From NCBI GenBank assembly GCA_006386115.1, contig VFIW01000111.1, positions 1-64,000 on the forward strand: a stretch of DNA of 64,000 nt. The letters are read 5' to 3'. This DNA comes from Globisporangium splendens. Lineage: Eukaryota; Oomycota; Peronosporomycetes; Pythiales; Pythiaceae. Each line of letters begins with the position of its first letter. The stretch's first letter is position 1. The position numbers and the translations under genes are program-made. The notes beneath the pieces are model-generated. The model ran no database searches and was not told the DNA's origin. It was given only the letters and a program-made list of their open reading frames with translations. This document shows, one piece after another, positions 44,100 to 53,728 of this stretch.

Positions 44100-45194
44100 A
44101 TGGCGTCGTTCTTCGGACCGCAGCTCGCGTTCATGGTCGCGTGCATCGCCGCGATGGTGCTCTACCTCAACAGCGACTCGTCTTCCGCGCCCTCGTTCAC
44201 GGTCCCAGCCAAGTACAGCGCCTACGAGTACACGAGCTACGGTGATCCGCTGGAGCAGGTGAAGCTCGTGGCCGGCATCCCCATGCCCAAGAAGCTCAAG
44301 CGCTCGTACGTGCGCATCAGAGTGCATAGCGCGGCGCTGAACCCAGTCGACTACAAGCTCGTGCAGGCTGGTTTCAACTTCTTCCCCGCCGGACCGTCCC
44401 CAGACGCGCCGTTCCGCATTGGCTTCGATGCTGCTGGCACCGTCGTCGACGTCGGAGGCGCGGTCGAAGGCTTTCAAGTCGGTGACTTGGTGTACACCAT
44501 GACGCCATTCTCAGGCTTCGGTACGATTGCGCAGTACCTCGACGTGGACGCCAAGTACGTCGCCCCAAAGCCCGAGAACCTCAGCTTTGACCACGCCGCG
44601 AGCATCCCGTTGGCAGGGCTGACGAGCTACCAGTCACTGGTCACGCATGGCAAGATCCAAAAAGGAAGTCGAGTGCTGATTCTTGGTGGCAGCGGTGGTA
44701 CGGGCACGTACGCCATCCAGATTGCGAAAGCGCTGGGTGCGTACGTCATCACGACGACGAGTTTCCGCAACACGGAGTTCGTGAAATCGCTTGGCGCGGA
44801 CGAAGTGATTGACTACACGAAAGAAAAGTGGGCGGATGTCGTTGACGCGAACTCGATTGATGTGCTCTACGATTGCGGCATGGAACCGGCGTCGTGGAAT
44901 GACGACGCGCAGAAGGTGCTGAAGAAGGACACGGGCCACTTTGTCACGATTTTAGACATTCCGAACCCGATCGAGTCCCCAATTGGTGCAAAGTACACCC
45001 GCGTTCGTGTGCAAGCATCTGCGACGGATCTCAAGAAGCTCACGGAATTTGTGGAGAAGGGCCAACTCGTGTCCACGATTGACTCTGTGTACCCGTTTGG
45101 AAACCTTTTGGACGCGATCACGAAGGTGAAAAACGGTCGCGCTCGCGGCAAAGTCATTATTCACGTGTACCGAGAGCGTGAGCAGAGGGATTGA
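44100..45194 (+). CDS. Membrane-anchored quinone oxidoreductase-like MDR protein
   Basis: 364 residues. It differs from all other members here by an N-terminal hydrophobic segment (about 8-24, LAFMVACIAAMVLYL) before the usual family start at about residue 35 (PAKYSAYEYTSYG). It is therefore either anchored in a membrane or secreted; with no good cleavage site, a signal anchor is more likely. Then AALNPVDYKLVQAG, GFDAAGTVVDVG, AEYL replaced by AQYLDVD, LILGGSGGTGTYAIQIAKALGA with an extra Gly, SLGADEVIDYT and YDCGMEPASW. The C-terminus is basic (YREREQRD). The role of the anchor is unknown. Confidence 0.88.
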   Translation: MASFFGPQLAFMVACIAAMVLYLNSDSSSAPSFTVPAKYSAYEYTSYGDPLEQVKLVAGIPMPKKLKRSYVRIRVHSAALNPVDYKLVQAGFNFFPAGPSPDAPFRIGFDAAGTVVDVGGAVEGFQVGDLVYTMTPFSGFGTIAQYLDVDAKYVAPKPENLSFDHAASIPLAGLTSYQSLVTHGKIQKGSRVLILGGSGGTGTYAIQIAKALGAYVITTTSFRNTEFVKSLGADEVIDYTKEKWADVVDANSIDVLYDCGMEPASWNDDAQKVLKKDTGHFVTILDIPNPIESPIGAKYTRVRVQASATDLKKLTEFVEKGQLVSTIDSVYPFGNLLDAITKVKNGRARGKVIIHVYREREQRD

Positions 45195-45917
45195 GTGGCT
45201 TTCAGTCAGTCGTAGCAGGCGTACACTGATTCTGGATGTACAGGTGTGCGCAAACCAAACAAAAAGCAGAAAGACTTGGCTGTGATCATTGTGTTATTTC
45301 CAGTCTACTGAAGAATACCATTGGTCGTGCAGACGATTCTATTTCCCATGCCGAGATGATTAATAGCGTGTACAACCTGAAAGTAGCTGTATGTTCGCTA
45401 AGCAAGACGCAGTGTCGCCTTGCACCATCCTCTCTCCAGTGCTTGCCTGCCGCGCACGCTCAAATACTGCCTCATCGCTTTCCAGTTTTCGCCACAATGT
45501 TGTATCTGAGAGGCATTCGACCCCACATGGTTGGCGTCACCAGCTGGTGTCCACTCTGTGGAAAGTATCACAACGGATGATGACCAGATCAGGTGTCATG
45601 GGACCATAATGGATCTTCCTCACGCGTATCGGCTTCTTAGATGATCAATGTAAAGGCAGACAATTCAAGCACGCACTGTTTGCATGGCAGGAGCTCTCGT
45701 GTCCAAGAGCAGCCGATGACATTGGCCAGAAGGTACCTTAACATGGTAAAGACCAGGAGCATGATCCATACCAAGTGCGGCGCAGCAGGGTACTGCTGCG
45801 TGGCAATGTATGGCCAAACGATAGCGAACAGTCCTGGTAATACGGGATATCGAGATTGGCCTCGCGCTTTGCAGTGGAAGCTTCATCAGTCAGCTCAGGA
45901 GCTCGCTCACGTCAGTC
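45195..45917. other. Intergenic, decayed coding-like traces
   Basis: About 720 bases. Several short frames exist. One (45236-45580) ends with SWCPLCGKYHNG, a Cys-His pattern as in some transposon proteins, but the frame is broken soon after and I cannot assign it. No RNA gene seen. Confidence 0.35.
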
Positions 45918-45931
45918 TCACTCTATAATTT
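45918..45931 (+). promoter_or_regulatory. Oomycete-type initiator
   Basis: TCACTCTATAATTT, 12 of 14 matches to TCATTYYNCAWTTT, 30-43 bases before the ATG at 45961. It excludes the in-frame non-ATG start at 45856. Confidence 0.6.
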
Positions 45932-45960
45932 TCTGCCTACAGACCAAGACCTTCAAGCGC

Positions 45961-47895
45961 ATGCTGTCCTCGTTCTGCCTGGTTTCCGCAGCTCTAATAG
46001 CTGCAAGGTGCGCGGGCCAAGATGCTGCTGCTGCTCAAGATGCCCCTTTGTGCTCGCTTCCGTCCGTGTCGTATGCTAACGCGAAGCAGAACTACCCGAA
46101 CTCGACCTTCGCGATCTCCGAACTTGAGAAGCATTCGATCGCCACGTGGTACTCAGACCGAAACGATTATTACATGGAGACGGCAGCTCAGCTCGTCGTG
46201 ACATGCCCAGAATCCTCGCGCTTAAGCGTCGTTGTTTACGGTCTGCCAAACAAAGATTGCGAGGCTGGATCATCGCGGACGGGGAGCATCGTGCAAACTG
46301 CTGATGCCTACACCCAGTTCCTGAGCACGTTGATCGGTATCATCAACGACCGCAAGGTCTTGTACGTCCTGGAGCCTGATGCAATTGGGTTGCTAGCGAA
46401 GGAAGGAGGCTGTGGCGTCCAGGCAGGGCATCAAGAGAATCTGCAGATCGCGATCGCCATGCTCTCGGCAAACCCGAACGCTGAGATCTACTTGGACGTT
46501 GGGTACTGGAGCTTGCAGCATCCTGAAAGTACGACCCGAGTATCCCAGATCGTCAAGGGCCTCACCATTTTCGGGCGAGTCAAGGGCATCACCCTCAACG
46601 CGTCCAACTACCGCTCCAATGCCGAAATTTCGCAGCTGTGCGCGACCTTCCAACAAGCCATTGGCTCGGACGAGTACCGTTGCATCGTCGACACTTCGCG
46701 CAACTTCAATGCACCGACAACGACCGAGTGGTGCAACACACGCTCAGCTGGGATCGGTCACCCGCCAACTTCGAAAACGGGATTCTCCAACTTGGACTAC
46801 TTCATGTGGATCAAGCCGCCAGGCGAGAGTGACGGCAAGTGCGACGCTGAAAGCCACACGGCTGATGCACTACCAGGTCCGGCACCAGGTCAATTCTTTG
46901 ACGAAAGTTTCCAGTTGTTGTGGAATCAAGGATACTTTGTGAATGAGCTCGGGATGCGTGTAATTGGCGAGGACGCTGCTCTCACTCCAGGCAACCAAAC
47001 GCAAACTCTTGTCACCGACACCCCAGTTGCTCAAGGACCAGATTCTGTCACGGAGTTGCCAACGTTATCTCCAACTATGACGCCAACCATTAGTGTGGTT
47101 CTCCATAACGAGTCTCAACAGGAGATTCCAGATTCCCTGATCGCAGCCCCAGTGCCTGATGAATTGCTTGTTGCAATCCCAGCTGACCCTTCCATTGAGC
47201 CAACGATGGATGAGATTCTGTCCAGAGACCCCGATTCGTCGACATCGACAATTGAAAGTGGCATCGACGTTGTCGCAGCTACCCCATGCCCATCGCGTCC
47301 ATCGGCTCCTTCCGACGACGAAATCCTAGCGTCTCTCCGCTTGAGCCACGAGCAGGTTGCTGGATTCATGCAATCAAATAAAGTTGACTTTGCTTCGACA
47401 GAGCTGTTACCTTTCGGTAACAATGAAGGTAGATACGAAGAAGGCGTTGAAATCGTCGCAGGACCGTTGTCTGATCCTGATGCTGCGCAAGACGAAACAG
47501 AGCATATCGAAAATGGGTCTTCCTCCACGGATGCAGTTGACTTGGTTAACTTAGTGAAGAGAGCAGAGGCATCGCGTGGCTCTAGCAGTGGCAGCAGCGA
47601 CGACGATGGAGTCAAAGCTCTTTCAGCTGAAAGGCTCCCTCCGAGCTTCGGCAGTTCGAATGCCCTTGGAGGTGAAGAATCCGAGGCGTCGACTTCTTCA
47701 GTAGGTAAAGGTGGCGGAAACCGCACGGAGGTTCTCGCGTCGATCGGTGTGCTCGGCGTCATCTGCATTCTCGCGGTTGCGGTGGCAGCTGTCAAGACGA
47801 AGCACCGTCGAGATGCGCTCATGGAGGCCCGATTGTCCACTCCAGATACGTCGGTGACCCACACCACCCCTGCCTCGAGCATTAGCATCACCTGA
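45961..47895 (+). CDS. GH6 cellobiohydrolase/endoglucanase with C-terminal membrane anchor
   Basis: 644 residues, single exon. Signal peptide 1-19 (MLSSFCLVSAALIAARCAG). GH6 catalytic domain about 30-340: ATWYSDR; VVYGLPNKDC, whose Asp 99 corresponds to the assisting Asp; VLEPDAIGLL, whose Asp 140 corresponds to the catalytic acid; YLDVGYWSL; TLNASNYRSNAE; and WIKPPGESDG, the third conserved acidic site. Hydrolyses beta-1,4-glucan. There is no CBM1. A ~250-residue acidic Ser/Thr/Pro-rich stalk follows, then one transmembrane helix near 590-611 and a basic cytoplasmic tail, so the enzyme is displayed on the cell surface, where it could act on the oomycete's own cellulose wall. Non-ATG start at 45856 rejected. 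Confidence 0.88.
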   Translation: MLSSFCLVSAALIAARCAGQDAAAAQDAPLCSLPSVSYANAKQNYPNSTFAISELEKHSIATWYSDRNDYYMETAAQLVVTCPESSRLSVVVYGLPNKDCEAGSSRTGSIVQTADAYTQFLSTLIGIINDRKVLYVLEPDAIGLLAKEGGCGVQAGHQENLQIAIAMLSANPNAEIYLDVGYWSLQHPESTTRVSQIVKGLTIFGRVKGITLNASNYRSNAEISQLCATFQQAIGSDEYRCIVDTSRNFNAPTTTEWCNTRSAGIGHPPTSKTGFSNLDYFMWIKPPGESDGKCDAESHTADALPGPAPGQFFDESFQLLWNQGYFVNELGMRVIGEDAALTPGNQTQTLVTDTPVAQGPDSVTELPTLSPTMTPTISVVLHNESQQEIPDSLIAAPVPDELLVAIPADPSIEPTMDEILSRDPDSSTSTIESGIDVVAATPCPSRPSAPSDDEILASLRLSHEQVAGFMQSNKVDFASTELLPFGNNEGRYEEGVEIVAGPLSDPDAAQDETEHIENGSSSTDAVDLVNLVKRAEASRGSSSGSSDDDGVKALSAERLPPSFGSSNALGGEESEASTSSVGKGGGNRTEVLASIGVLGVICILAVAVAAVKTKHRRDALMEARLSTPDTSVTHTTPASSISIT

Positions 47896-48084
47896 GTTTC
47901 GTCTGCTTTCTGTAGTAATGTGTGTAGCGTGTCTCGTCGAGTGAAACTAATTGATGTCCGCAAACAAAGTTAACTCTGCCAGAGACCAAGCGTATCAGAT
48001 TTCGCTCTCGATCTGAGCAAAATACATGTATTTGTCTCATTTCTGACGAGTTTGCTCTGTGCCTGGGGGCCACACCCTCAAAAA

Positions 48085-48152
48085 TTCGTCACTCCTCACT
48101 CTCGTCAGTGTTCATGAGGTTTAGAGACTCTTAAACTGTATGCAGATCATAA
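48085..48152 (+). mobile_element. Solo LINE 3' tail
   Basis: Matches the 3' end of the LINE (12381-12445) through CCTCACT.TC, CAGTG and then CTTAAACTGTATG.AGA.CATAAGT, with scattered changes. It lies immediately upstream of the truncated GH6 copy and ends about 35 bases before the first recognisable GH6 codon. Confidence 0.75.
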
Positions 48153-48186
48153 GTGTGGGTTGGTCCTCTTTTCAGTCTCTGGGTCG

Positions 48187-49553
48187 CCGATTACGCGGCC
48201 GTAGCGTGTGAGCTTATTGCGGCGTGTCCCAAGAGTTCTCGTTTGAGTGTTGTCGTCTATGGTTTGCCTAACAAGGACTGTGACGCGGGGTACTCCACTG
48301 GAGGGAACATCAAGACGGCGGTCGACTACACCACGTTCCTGAAAACTCTGACGAGCATCTTTGGCAATCGCAAGGTGTTGCACGTGCTCGAACTCGGCGC
48401 CGTCGGACTCTTGGTCAAGACTGGTGGCTGTGGCGAACAAGCCAGGCACCGAGAGAACCTGAAGACGGCGATCCGCCTCCTCTCAGCGAATTCGAATACC
48501 GATATCTGCCTGGACGTCGGATACTTGACGCTGTAATGGTTTGACAGCACGAAGCTCGTAGTCGACGTCATCAAGACGCTCGTTGCCGCCGGTCGAGTGA
48601 AGGGAATCATGCTCAACACGTCCATCTACCGATCGAACGCAGGACTGTCGAGTTTGTGTACAACATTTCAGAATGCGATCGGCAGCAGTGCGTACCGTTG
48701 CATTGTGGATACCTCGCGCAACTCCGACACACCCACATCAACCGAATGGTGCAATGTGCGAGATGCTGGCATCGAGCACCAGCCGACGTCCGACACGGTG
48801 TACTCGAACCTGGACTACTTCTTGTGGATCAAGATACCAGGCAAGAGTGATGACGCGTACAACGACGGCACACACAACTTGGAATCCGTAGTCGACCCCA
48901 CCGCTGGCCAGTTCTTCCCAGTGGAATTCAGACTGTTGTGGAATCGGGGCTGCTTTACAGCCACGCTCATGCTCCCTCGCATCAGCAATGCGGCGTGTGT
49001 GGAGTCCTATGGTCTCTGTGGCACCGACACGACTGGCCCCAGGTGCTCCGCAACCGCCAGTGAGTATTGTCAACCGTGGAACCCGACATCGTGTCAGTGC
49101 CGACCAGTGGTGTATTGCATCCTTCCCGCGGATTGCTGTCCACGACGCGCCGACGCAGCTGGATGCACGGCATACGTGTTCGTGAACTGCAACAGCGACG
49201 GCTGGTCAGCCTGCTACCTCAAGAGCGGGACTGGTGTACGAAAGACTGTCCTCAGCGCCGTGTCTGCTCAAGTGCTCTCTCCAAAAGCAGGTTGCACAAC
49301 GGCGCTGGGTCAATACTGTGGAAACAGCCAGGGCACACAATGCTTCTCTTCTGGAGCCTACTGTCAGCCATGGAACAGCGACTACTACCAATGCATCCAA
49401 GAGCCCAGCAAGTGCTCCCAGCGGCTCACGAACGTCGACTTCTACGGCAACGACATGGCTGCCGTGCACGGTCTCTCGACAGCCGACTGCTGCACGAGAT
49501 GCTCGCAAACAAATGGATGCGAGTTTATTCGTTCAGGGCATTTATATGGGTGA
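48187..49553 (+). pseudogene. GH6-CBM1-PAN cellulase pseudogene, truncated at both ends
   Basis: Starts within the GH6 domain (ADYAAVACELIAACP); signal peptide and first ~70 residues are missing. An in-frame TAA at 48534-48536 falls where relatives have Gln (YWTLQ). The catalytic-acid block reads VLELGAVGLL instead of VLEPDAVGLL, so the Asp is lost, and WIKIPGKSDD replaces WIKxPGESDG. After GH6 come a CBM1-like Cys-rich segment (CQPWNPTSCQC), a PAN/Apple segment, a second CBM1 (CQPWNSDYYQC) and the beginning of a second PAN segment (VDFYGNDMAAVHGLSTADCC), which ends at 49553. This copy therefore had two CBM1-PAN pairs, one more than the gene at 50977. Confidence 0.88.
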
Positions 49554-50890
49554 AATTCTCAATTTAGACGACCCATGAGGTATAAACCATATGTCACCAG
49601 TCATTTGGGTTAAACCCGATCAACAAACATCACAGATGTTAAATGCCAGTGGGGCATTTCGGTTTAACCCGTTTGTAATCTACCCATCACACAAGAAAGA
49701 CACTTCAGTTGTGCTTGAGCACTTTGCTTCCTACAAATCGCGAATAAGTGAACCGGAGTAACAGCGCGTGTTTTGTGACTTGTGGGCAGCTCGTAGGTGT
49801 GTGGGAGACAGCCATAACAGCTTTTTTCTTTCGTACTCGCTCAGCGGCTCAATAGCGTTTTGTCACTTGGGAGTTCTCAGTCCAGAGGATTTCTGTACAG
49901 CGATGAGGAGTACAGTTCATCCTTTATTATGGTCTCATCTGTGGTTACTGTGCTCACTCACATGCCTGGCGAAAAGCTGTCGGGTCGCCACAATATGCAG
50001 GGGCACGCAGTATCCTGAATCACTGCCTCGTGTTCGATTCTTTGCACCCAGACTTGTGTCGAGTACGGATCCAACTGCACTAAAATGTCGTGCTCGAAGA
50101 TTCAAATGCAATAAGCTTGGTCTCAAGTCAGCTTACACTCGCTACGACATATCAGATTGTTATTGACCGAGTCTTGTTTTCGACAGTAGTACACCATGCC
50201 ACAAGGAGTTAACTTTGCATTTCGTTTCTGTAATGCTGCATGCTCTGAAACTGAACTGATAGCGACGAATTCAATAGGTTAACTCGGGTTTTTCTTTGTC
50301 AGCTTTGCCGAGTTTTTCTACCGATTCATTCTTCCAGAGCGAGGGAATTACCGCGTATGTGTCGATAAAGGTACTTGGCGGTACTGCAAAGCTTTCGGGT
50401 TAGTAATGCTCTTGAAACACCAAAATGCTGGCCACAAGCACGTGCCTATCTGTTTTATCCAATAGAGCGGAGGAAAGCATTACAGCACGATCTGGTCGTA
50501 TACGCACTCACTTGATCATCAAACTGGTCAGACGGTACGGATCTCTGTTCCTCGTTTTGGTTGACAATAGCTACAGTTGAGTGGCGCAGTACTCGTGGTG
50601 AAGGCAAATCTCAGATGCGGAAGATCGAACGACCGGGCTGAGTCAAGAATTAGCCAGGGCCACGCTGCAAAACCGCTCATCCACACACGTTGCCGCCCAG
50701 AATTGCGATTCCTGCCTCGATAGCCATATGCTGGTCCAGAGGTAGCCAAAGCAAAGAGTACAGTGAGGGTTCGACATCGGATCATATGAGCACACGCGCG
50801 CACTATTCGGTCCGCGCTGCACACGAGCTTCGAATGAAATCTGGAGTTCGAAACGAAATCGAGCCTGCCAGACGAAGCACCACAGTTTGC
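49554..50890. other. Intergenic, mostly unassigned
   Basis: About 1.3 kb. The perfect palindrome GGGTTAAACCC lies near 49608 and a related GGTTTAACCCG near 49659. ORF 49768-50166 has no recognisable domain. Near 49988, TCGGGTCGCCACAATATG resembles the B element's TCGGGTGGCCACAATCATG but the similarity does not extend. Confidence 0.4.
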
Positions 50891-50903
50891 CATTTTTGAA
50901 TTT
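50891..50903 (+). promoter_or_regulatory. Oomycete-type initiator
   Basis: CATTTTTGAATTT, one mismatch to CATTYYNCAWTTT, 74-86 bases before the ATG at 50977. Confidence 0.55.
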
Positions 50904-50976
50904 GCCATCTTATTGACAAGTACTTTTCCGCATGTAAGCAAGCACCTCTCAGGCAACGTACCAAGATAGAAGAAGC

Positions 50977-52386
50977 ATGTTCGGATCGCTGTGCCGCGTG
51001 CTCGCGGCGATCGTCATCGGTGCTGCTTGCATCGGCTCCAGCAATGTTCGCGCGGATGAGTTGTGCTCCATCAAGCCCGGCACCTATGCTGTCGCCAAGG
51101 ATGCGTATCCAGCAATGCGCTCTGCGCTCTCCGAAATGGAGAAGCACTCGACCGCGACGTGATATACCGACCGTGGCGGTGATTATGCGGCCACCGCGCG
51201 TGCACTTGTCGCGAGTTGCCCGGAATCGTCGCGGCTGAGCGTGGTTGTCTACGGATTGCCTAACAAGGATTGCGCTGCAAGCTACTCTTCGGGCGGCTCG
51301 GTGAAGAGTGTGGCCGACTACGAGCGGTTCCTGACTACGCTGACGAGCATCGTTGGCAACCGCAAGATCCTCTATGTGCTTGAGCCTGACGCTGTCGGCC
51401 TCTTGAGCGGCGGTGGCTGTGGTGAGCAGGCTGGATACCGGGAAAACCTCAAGAGTGCGATCCGGGTGTTGTCGTCAAACCCGAACGCTGAGATCTACCT
51501 GGACGTGGGCTACTGGACGCTCCAGTCGACGGCCAGTGCTGTCGCTGGTGTCATCAAGACGCTTGTTGGAGCGGGTCGCGTGAAAGGGATTGCACTCAAC
51601 ACATCCAACTACCGCTCGAATGCCGAGATCTCGAACTTGTGCTGGAACTTCCAGAGTGCGATGGGAAGCAATGACTACCACTGCATCGCTGATACGTCAC
51701 GTAACCTTGTCGCGCCTTCGTCTTCGGAATGGTGCAACGTCAAAACCGCTGGGATCGGGGCACCACCGACGTCCAACACGGGATACTGGAACCTGGACTA
51801 CTTCATGTGGATCAAGGTACCTGGCGAGAGCGATGGCAAATGCAACGACGGCACGCACAGCTCGGACGCGATGATTGGCTCTGACGCTGGCGCATTCTTC
51901 GCGGAGCATTTCAAGTTGATGTGGAACCAAGGCTACTTTGTGAACAAACTGGGTTTCTCCAAAATTGGAGCCGCGGACTCCGGTGGTTCTTCTTCCTGCG
52001 CTGCCTCGGGTAACTCGTGTGGGAGCGCGTGGAGTGGCGCTGGTTGCTGTGCCACTGCTGGTGACTACTGCCAACCATGGAATCCAGGCTTCTACCAATG
52101 CCGCGCAGAGCCTTTGCGCTGTGGCAAGCAGCAAGTGGGCGTGGATTTCTACGGCGACGACTTGGTTACGCATTATAGGCTGCTTCCCGAATACTGCTGT
52201 GGCAAGTGTGCGGAGACGAGCGGACTCAAGGCGCACACGTTTGTGAACTATAACAGCGACGGGAAGACGGCGTGCTACCTCAAGAAAGGAACGGGCACCA
52301 GGCGCTCCGTGGAGAGGGCTGTATCCACAGAAGTTCTCACTCCAGTAGTGGTGTGTCCGACGGAAGTTGGAGGCTGTGCTGATTGA
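50977..52386 (+). pseudogene. GH6-CBM1-PAN cellulase with one nonsense codon
   Basis: 470 codons. Signal peptide (MFGSLCRVLAAIVIGAACIG). TGA at 51160-51162 replaces the Trp of the conserved ATWY(S/T)DR block, about 62 residues in; everything else is intact. Catalytic blocks are VVYGLPNKDC, VLEPDAVGLL, YLDVGYWTL and WIKVPGESDG. The C-terminus is a CBM1 (SCGSAWSGAGCCATAG, CQPWNPGFYQC) followed by one PAN/Apple module (VDFYGDDLVTHYRLLPEYCC, ACYLKKGTGTR). It would be a secreted, cellulose-binding enzyme. The single TGG-to-TGA change may be a recent pseudogene, an allele, or a sequencing error; the absence of other damage favours recent or artefactual. Confidence 0.85.
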
Positions 52387-53728
52387 ACACATTGGGATGG
52401 ACAATAACGTTTTCAAAGTAGAGGAATGCGATTGAGAAATAGCGTCTGGCATAAAGCCAAGCACACCGTCGCCAGCTGGTTAAATATGAAACCGGTTAAA
52501 TTTGCAATGGCTAACTGACTGTTGTGGTGCCGTAACTGGTGAAATAGCATACGGTCTTATTGAGTGTCCCGTTCCAATCTGTCAACTATGGGTCACCGGA
52601 TCGTGGTGAAACACAGCAGCAAAGCAATACGCTGTGAGCAACGTGACGCACCACGCTCTCCTATCGCAGTCACATGCATATGCACGTGCATTCACCTTTG
52701 TCTCCTCTCATGGTCGCCAAAGCATGTAGTGCACCGCGCTCCCTATTATAATCCAGTCCCACACATGAGAGCTACGCGCCTGTGCTGTTGCCTCCTCTCC
52801 TTGGTCGTTCAAGAATTTTTGGTCTGATTTGTAGGCTGCAGTTCAGTAGGAAGTGTTAAATCATAGAACCATGTCGACTACTGAATGTGTTGCTGGTGCT
52901 GGCTGCGATTTGATACCAACCTATCAAGAATCGGTGTGTGCAGAGTGTCAAGTCAGAGAAAGCGAGGCTGATACCTTACGACTGGCGTTCAGTGCAGTTT
53001 AGTACTGTAGCTGCATCGATGGTGTTGATACTCCTTTTCCCCTGCAACTGGCTTCCAGATACTGAAGTGTTGAAGTATATATGTTGACACTGTCAAAGTT
53101 AGAAGAGCCGCTTGAAGCCAGTGGTGCCGAGTAAAATCTGTGCTTGGCGCAAAAGGCTACAGAAAAGTTGCGTGAAGCCATCTGGCAGCAGCACTGGATC
53201 ATCTATTATTCCAGACATTTACCTTTATATTCATGATAATATTACTATTGACTTTATCATGAACAGGATGCATTTACCTCTTCATAGAAAGTAAATGTCT
53301 ATTTGGCACGGGTATGCGTTGTTCGAGGACAACTCGTCGTTGCATCCACTTTTACCTGCGAGTCAAGAATATCGGATCCCTTCGTGCGAGGAGCTACTGG
53401 AGACCATAAGGCACCATGTCATATGGAGATCACTCGGCTATCTAGCGCTGGCGTATGGATAGAGCTGACAGTCGCAGCGCAGCGTCGTCAGCCACGAGTG
53501 ACGAGGATGCATTGGGAGCGCCAAGACGTAGCCAGTCATATTAGAAAAGGTTTGGCTGACTTCGGCTCCCATGCACAGTGCCACTCTCGGTTCTAGTCAA
53601 TACTGTGGTCCATGGCTTGTCGCGGGAGAGACTGTGGTCTCAAGCAACTGATGGAGCTAGTGATTCAGTCTTGATCTTGCCGTCAAAGCAACAGATCAAC
53701 CGCCAGCAAGATTCGCCTGAAAATTACG
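52387..53728. other. Intergenic, no recognised feature
   Basis: About 1.34 kb. Short open frames (52564-52827, 53303-53596) have no family features. A weak initiator-like TCAGTCTTGATCTT lies at 53665-53678 before the next gene. Confidence 0.4.

Noticed and set aside
45236..45610. A transposon-type zinc-binding remnant (SWCPLCGKYH).
   Set aside because: One short motif in a frame that breaks at once is not enough to assign it.
4218..51162. TGA codons at positions expected to be Trp (9817, 51160) suggested TGA recoded as Trp.
   Set aside because: TGA ends several genes right after conserved C-termini (42176, 45194, 47895), and other lesions are TAA or TAG, so TGA is an ordinary stop.
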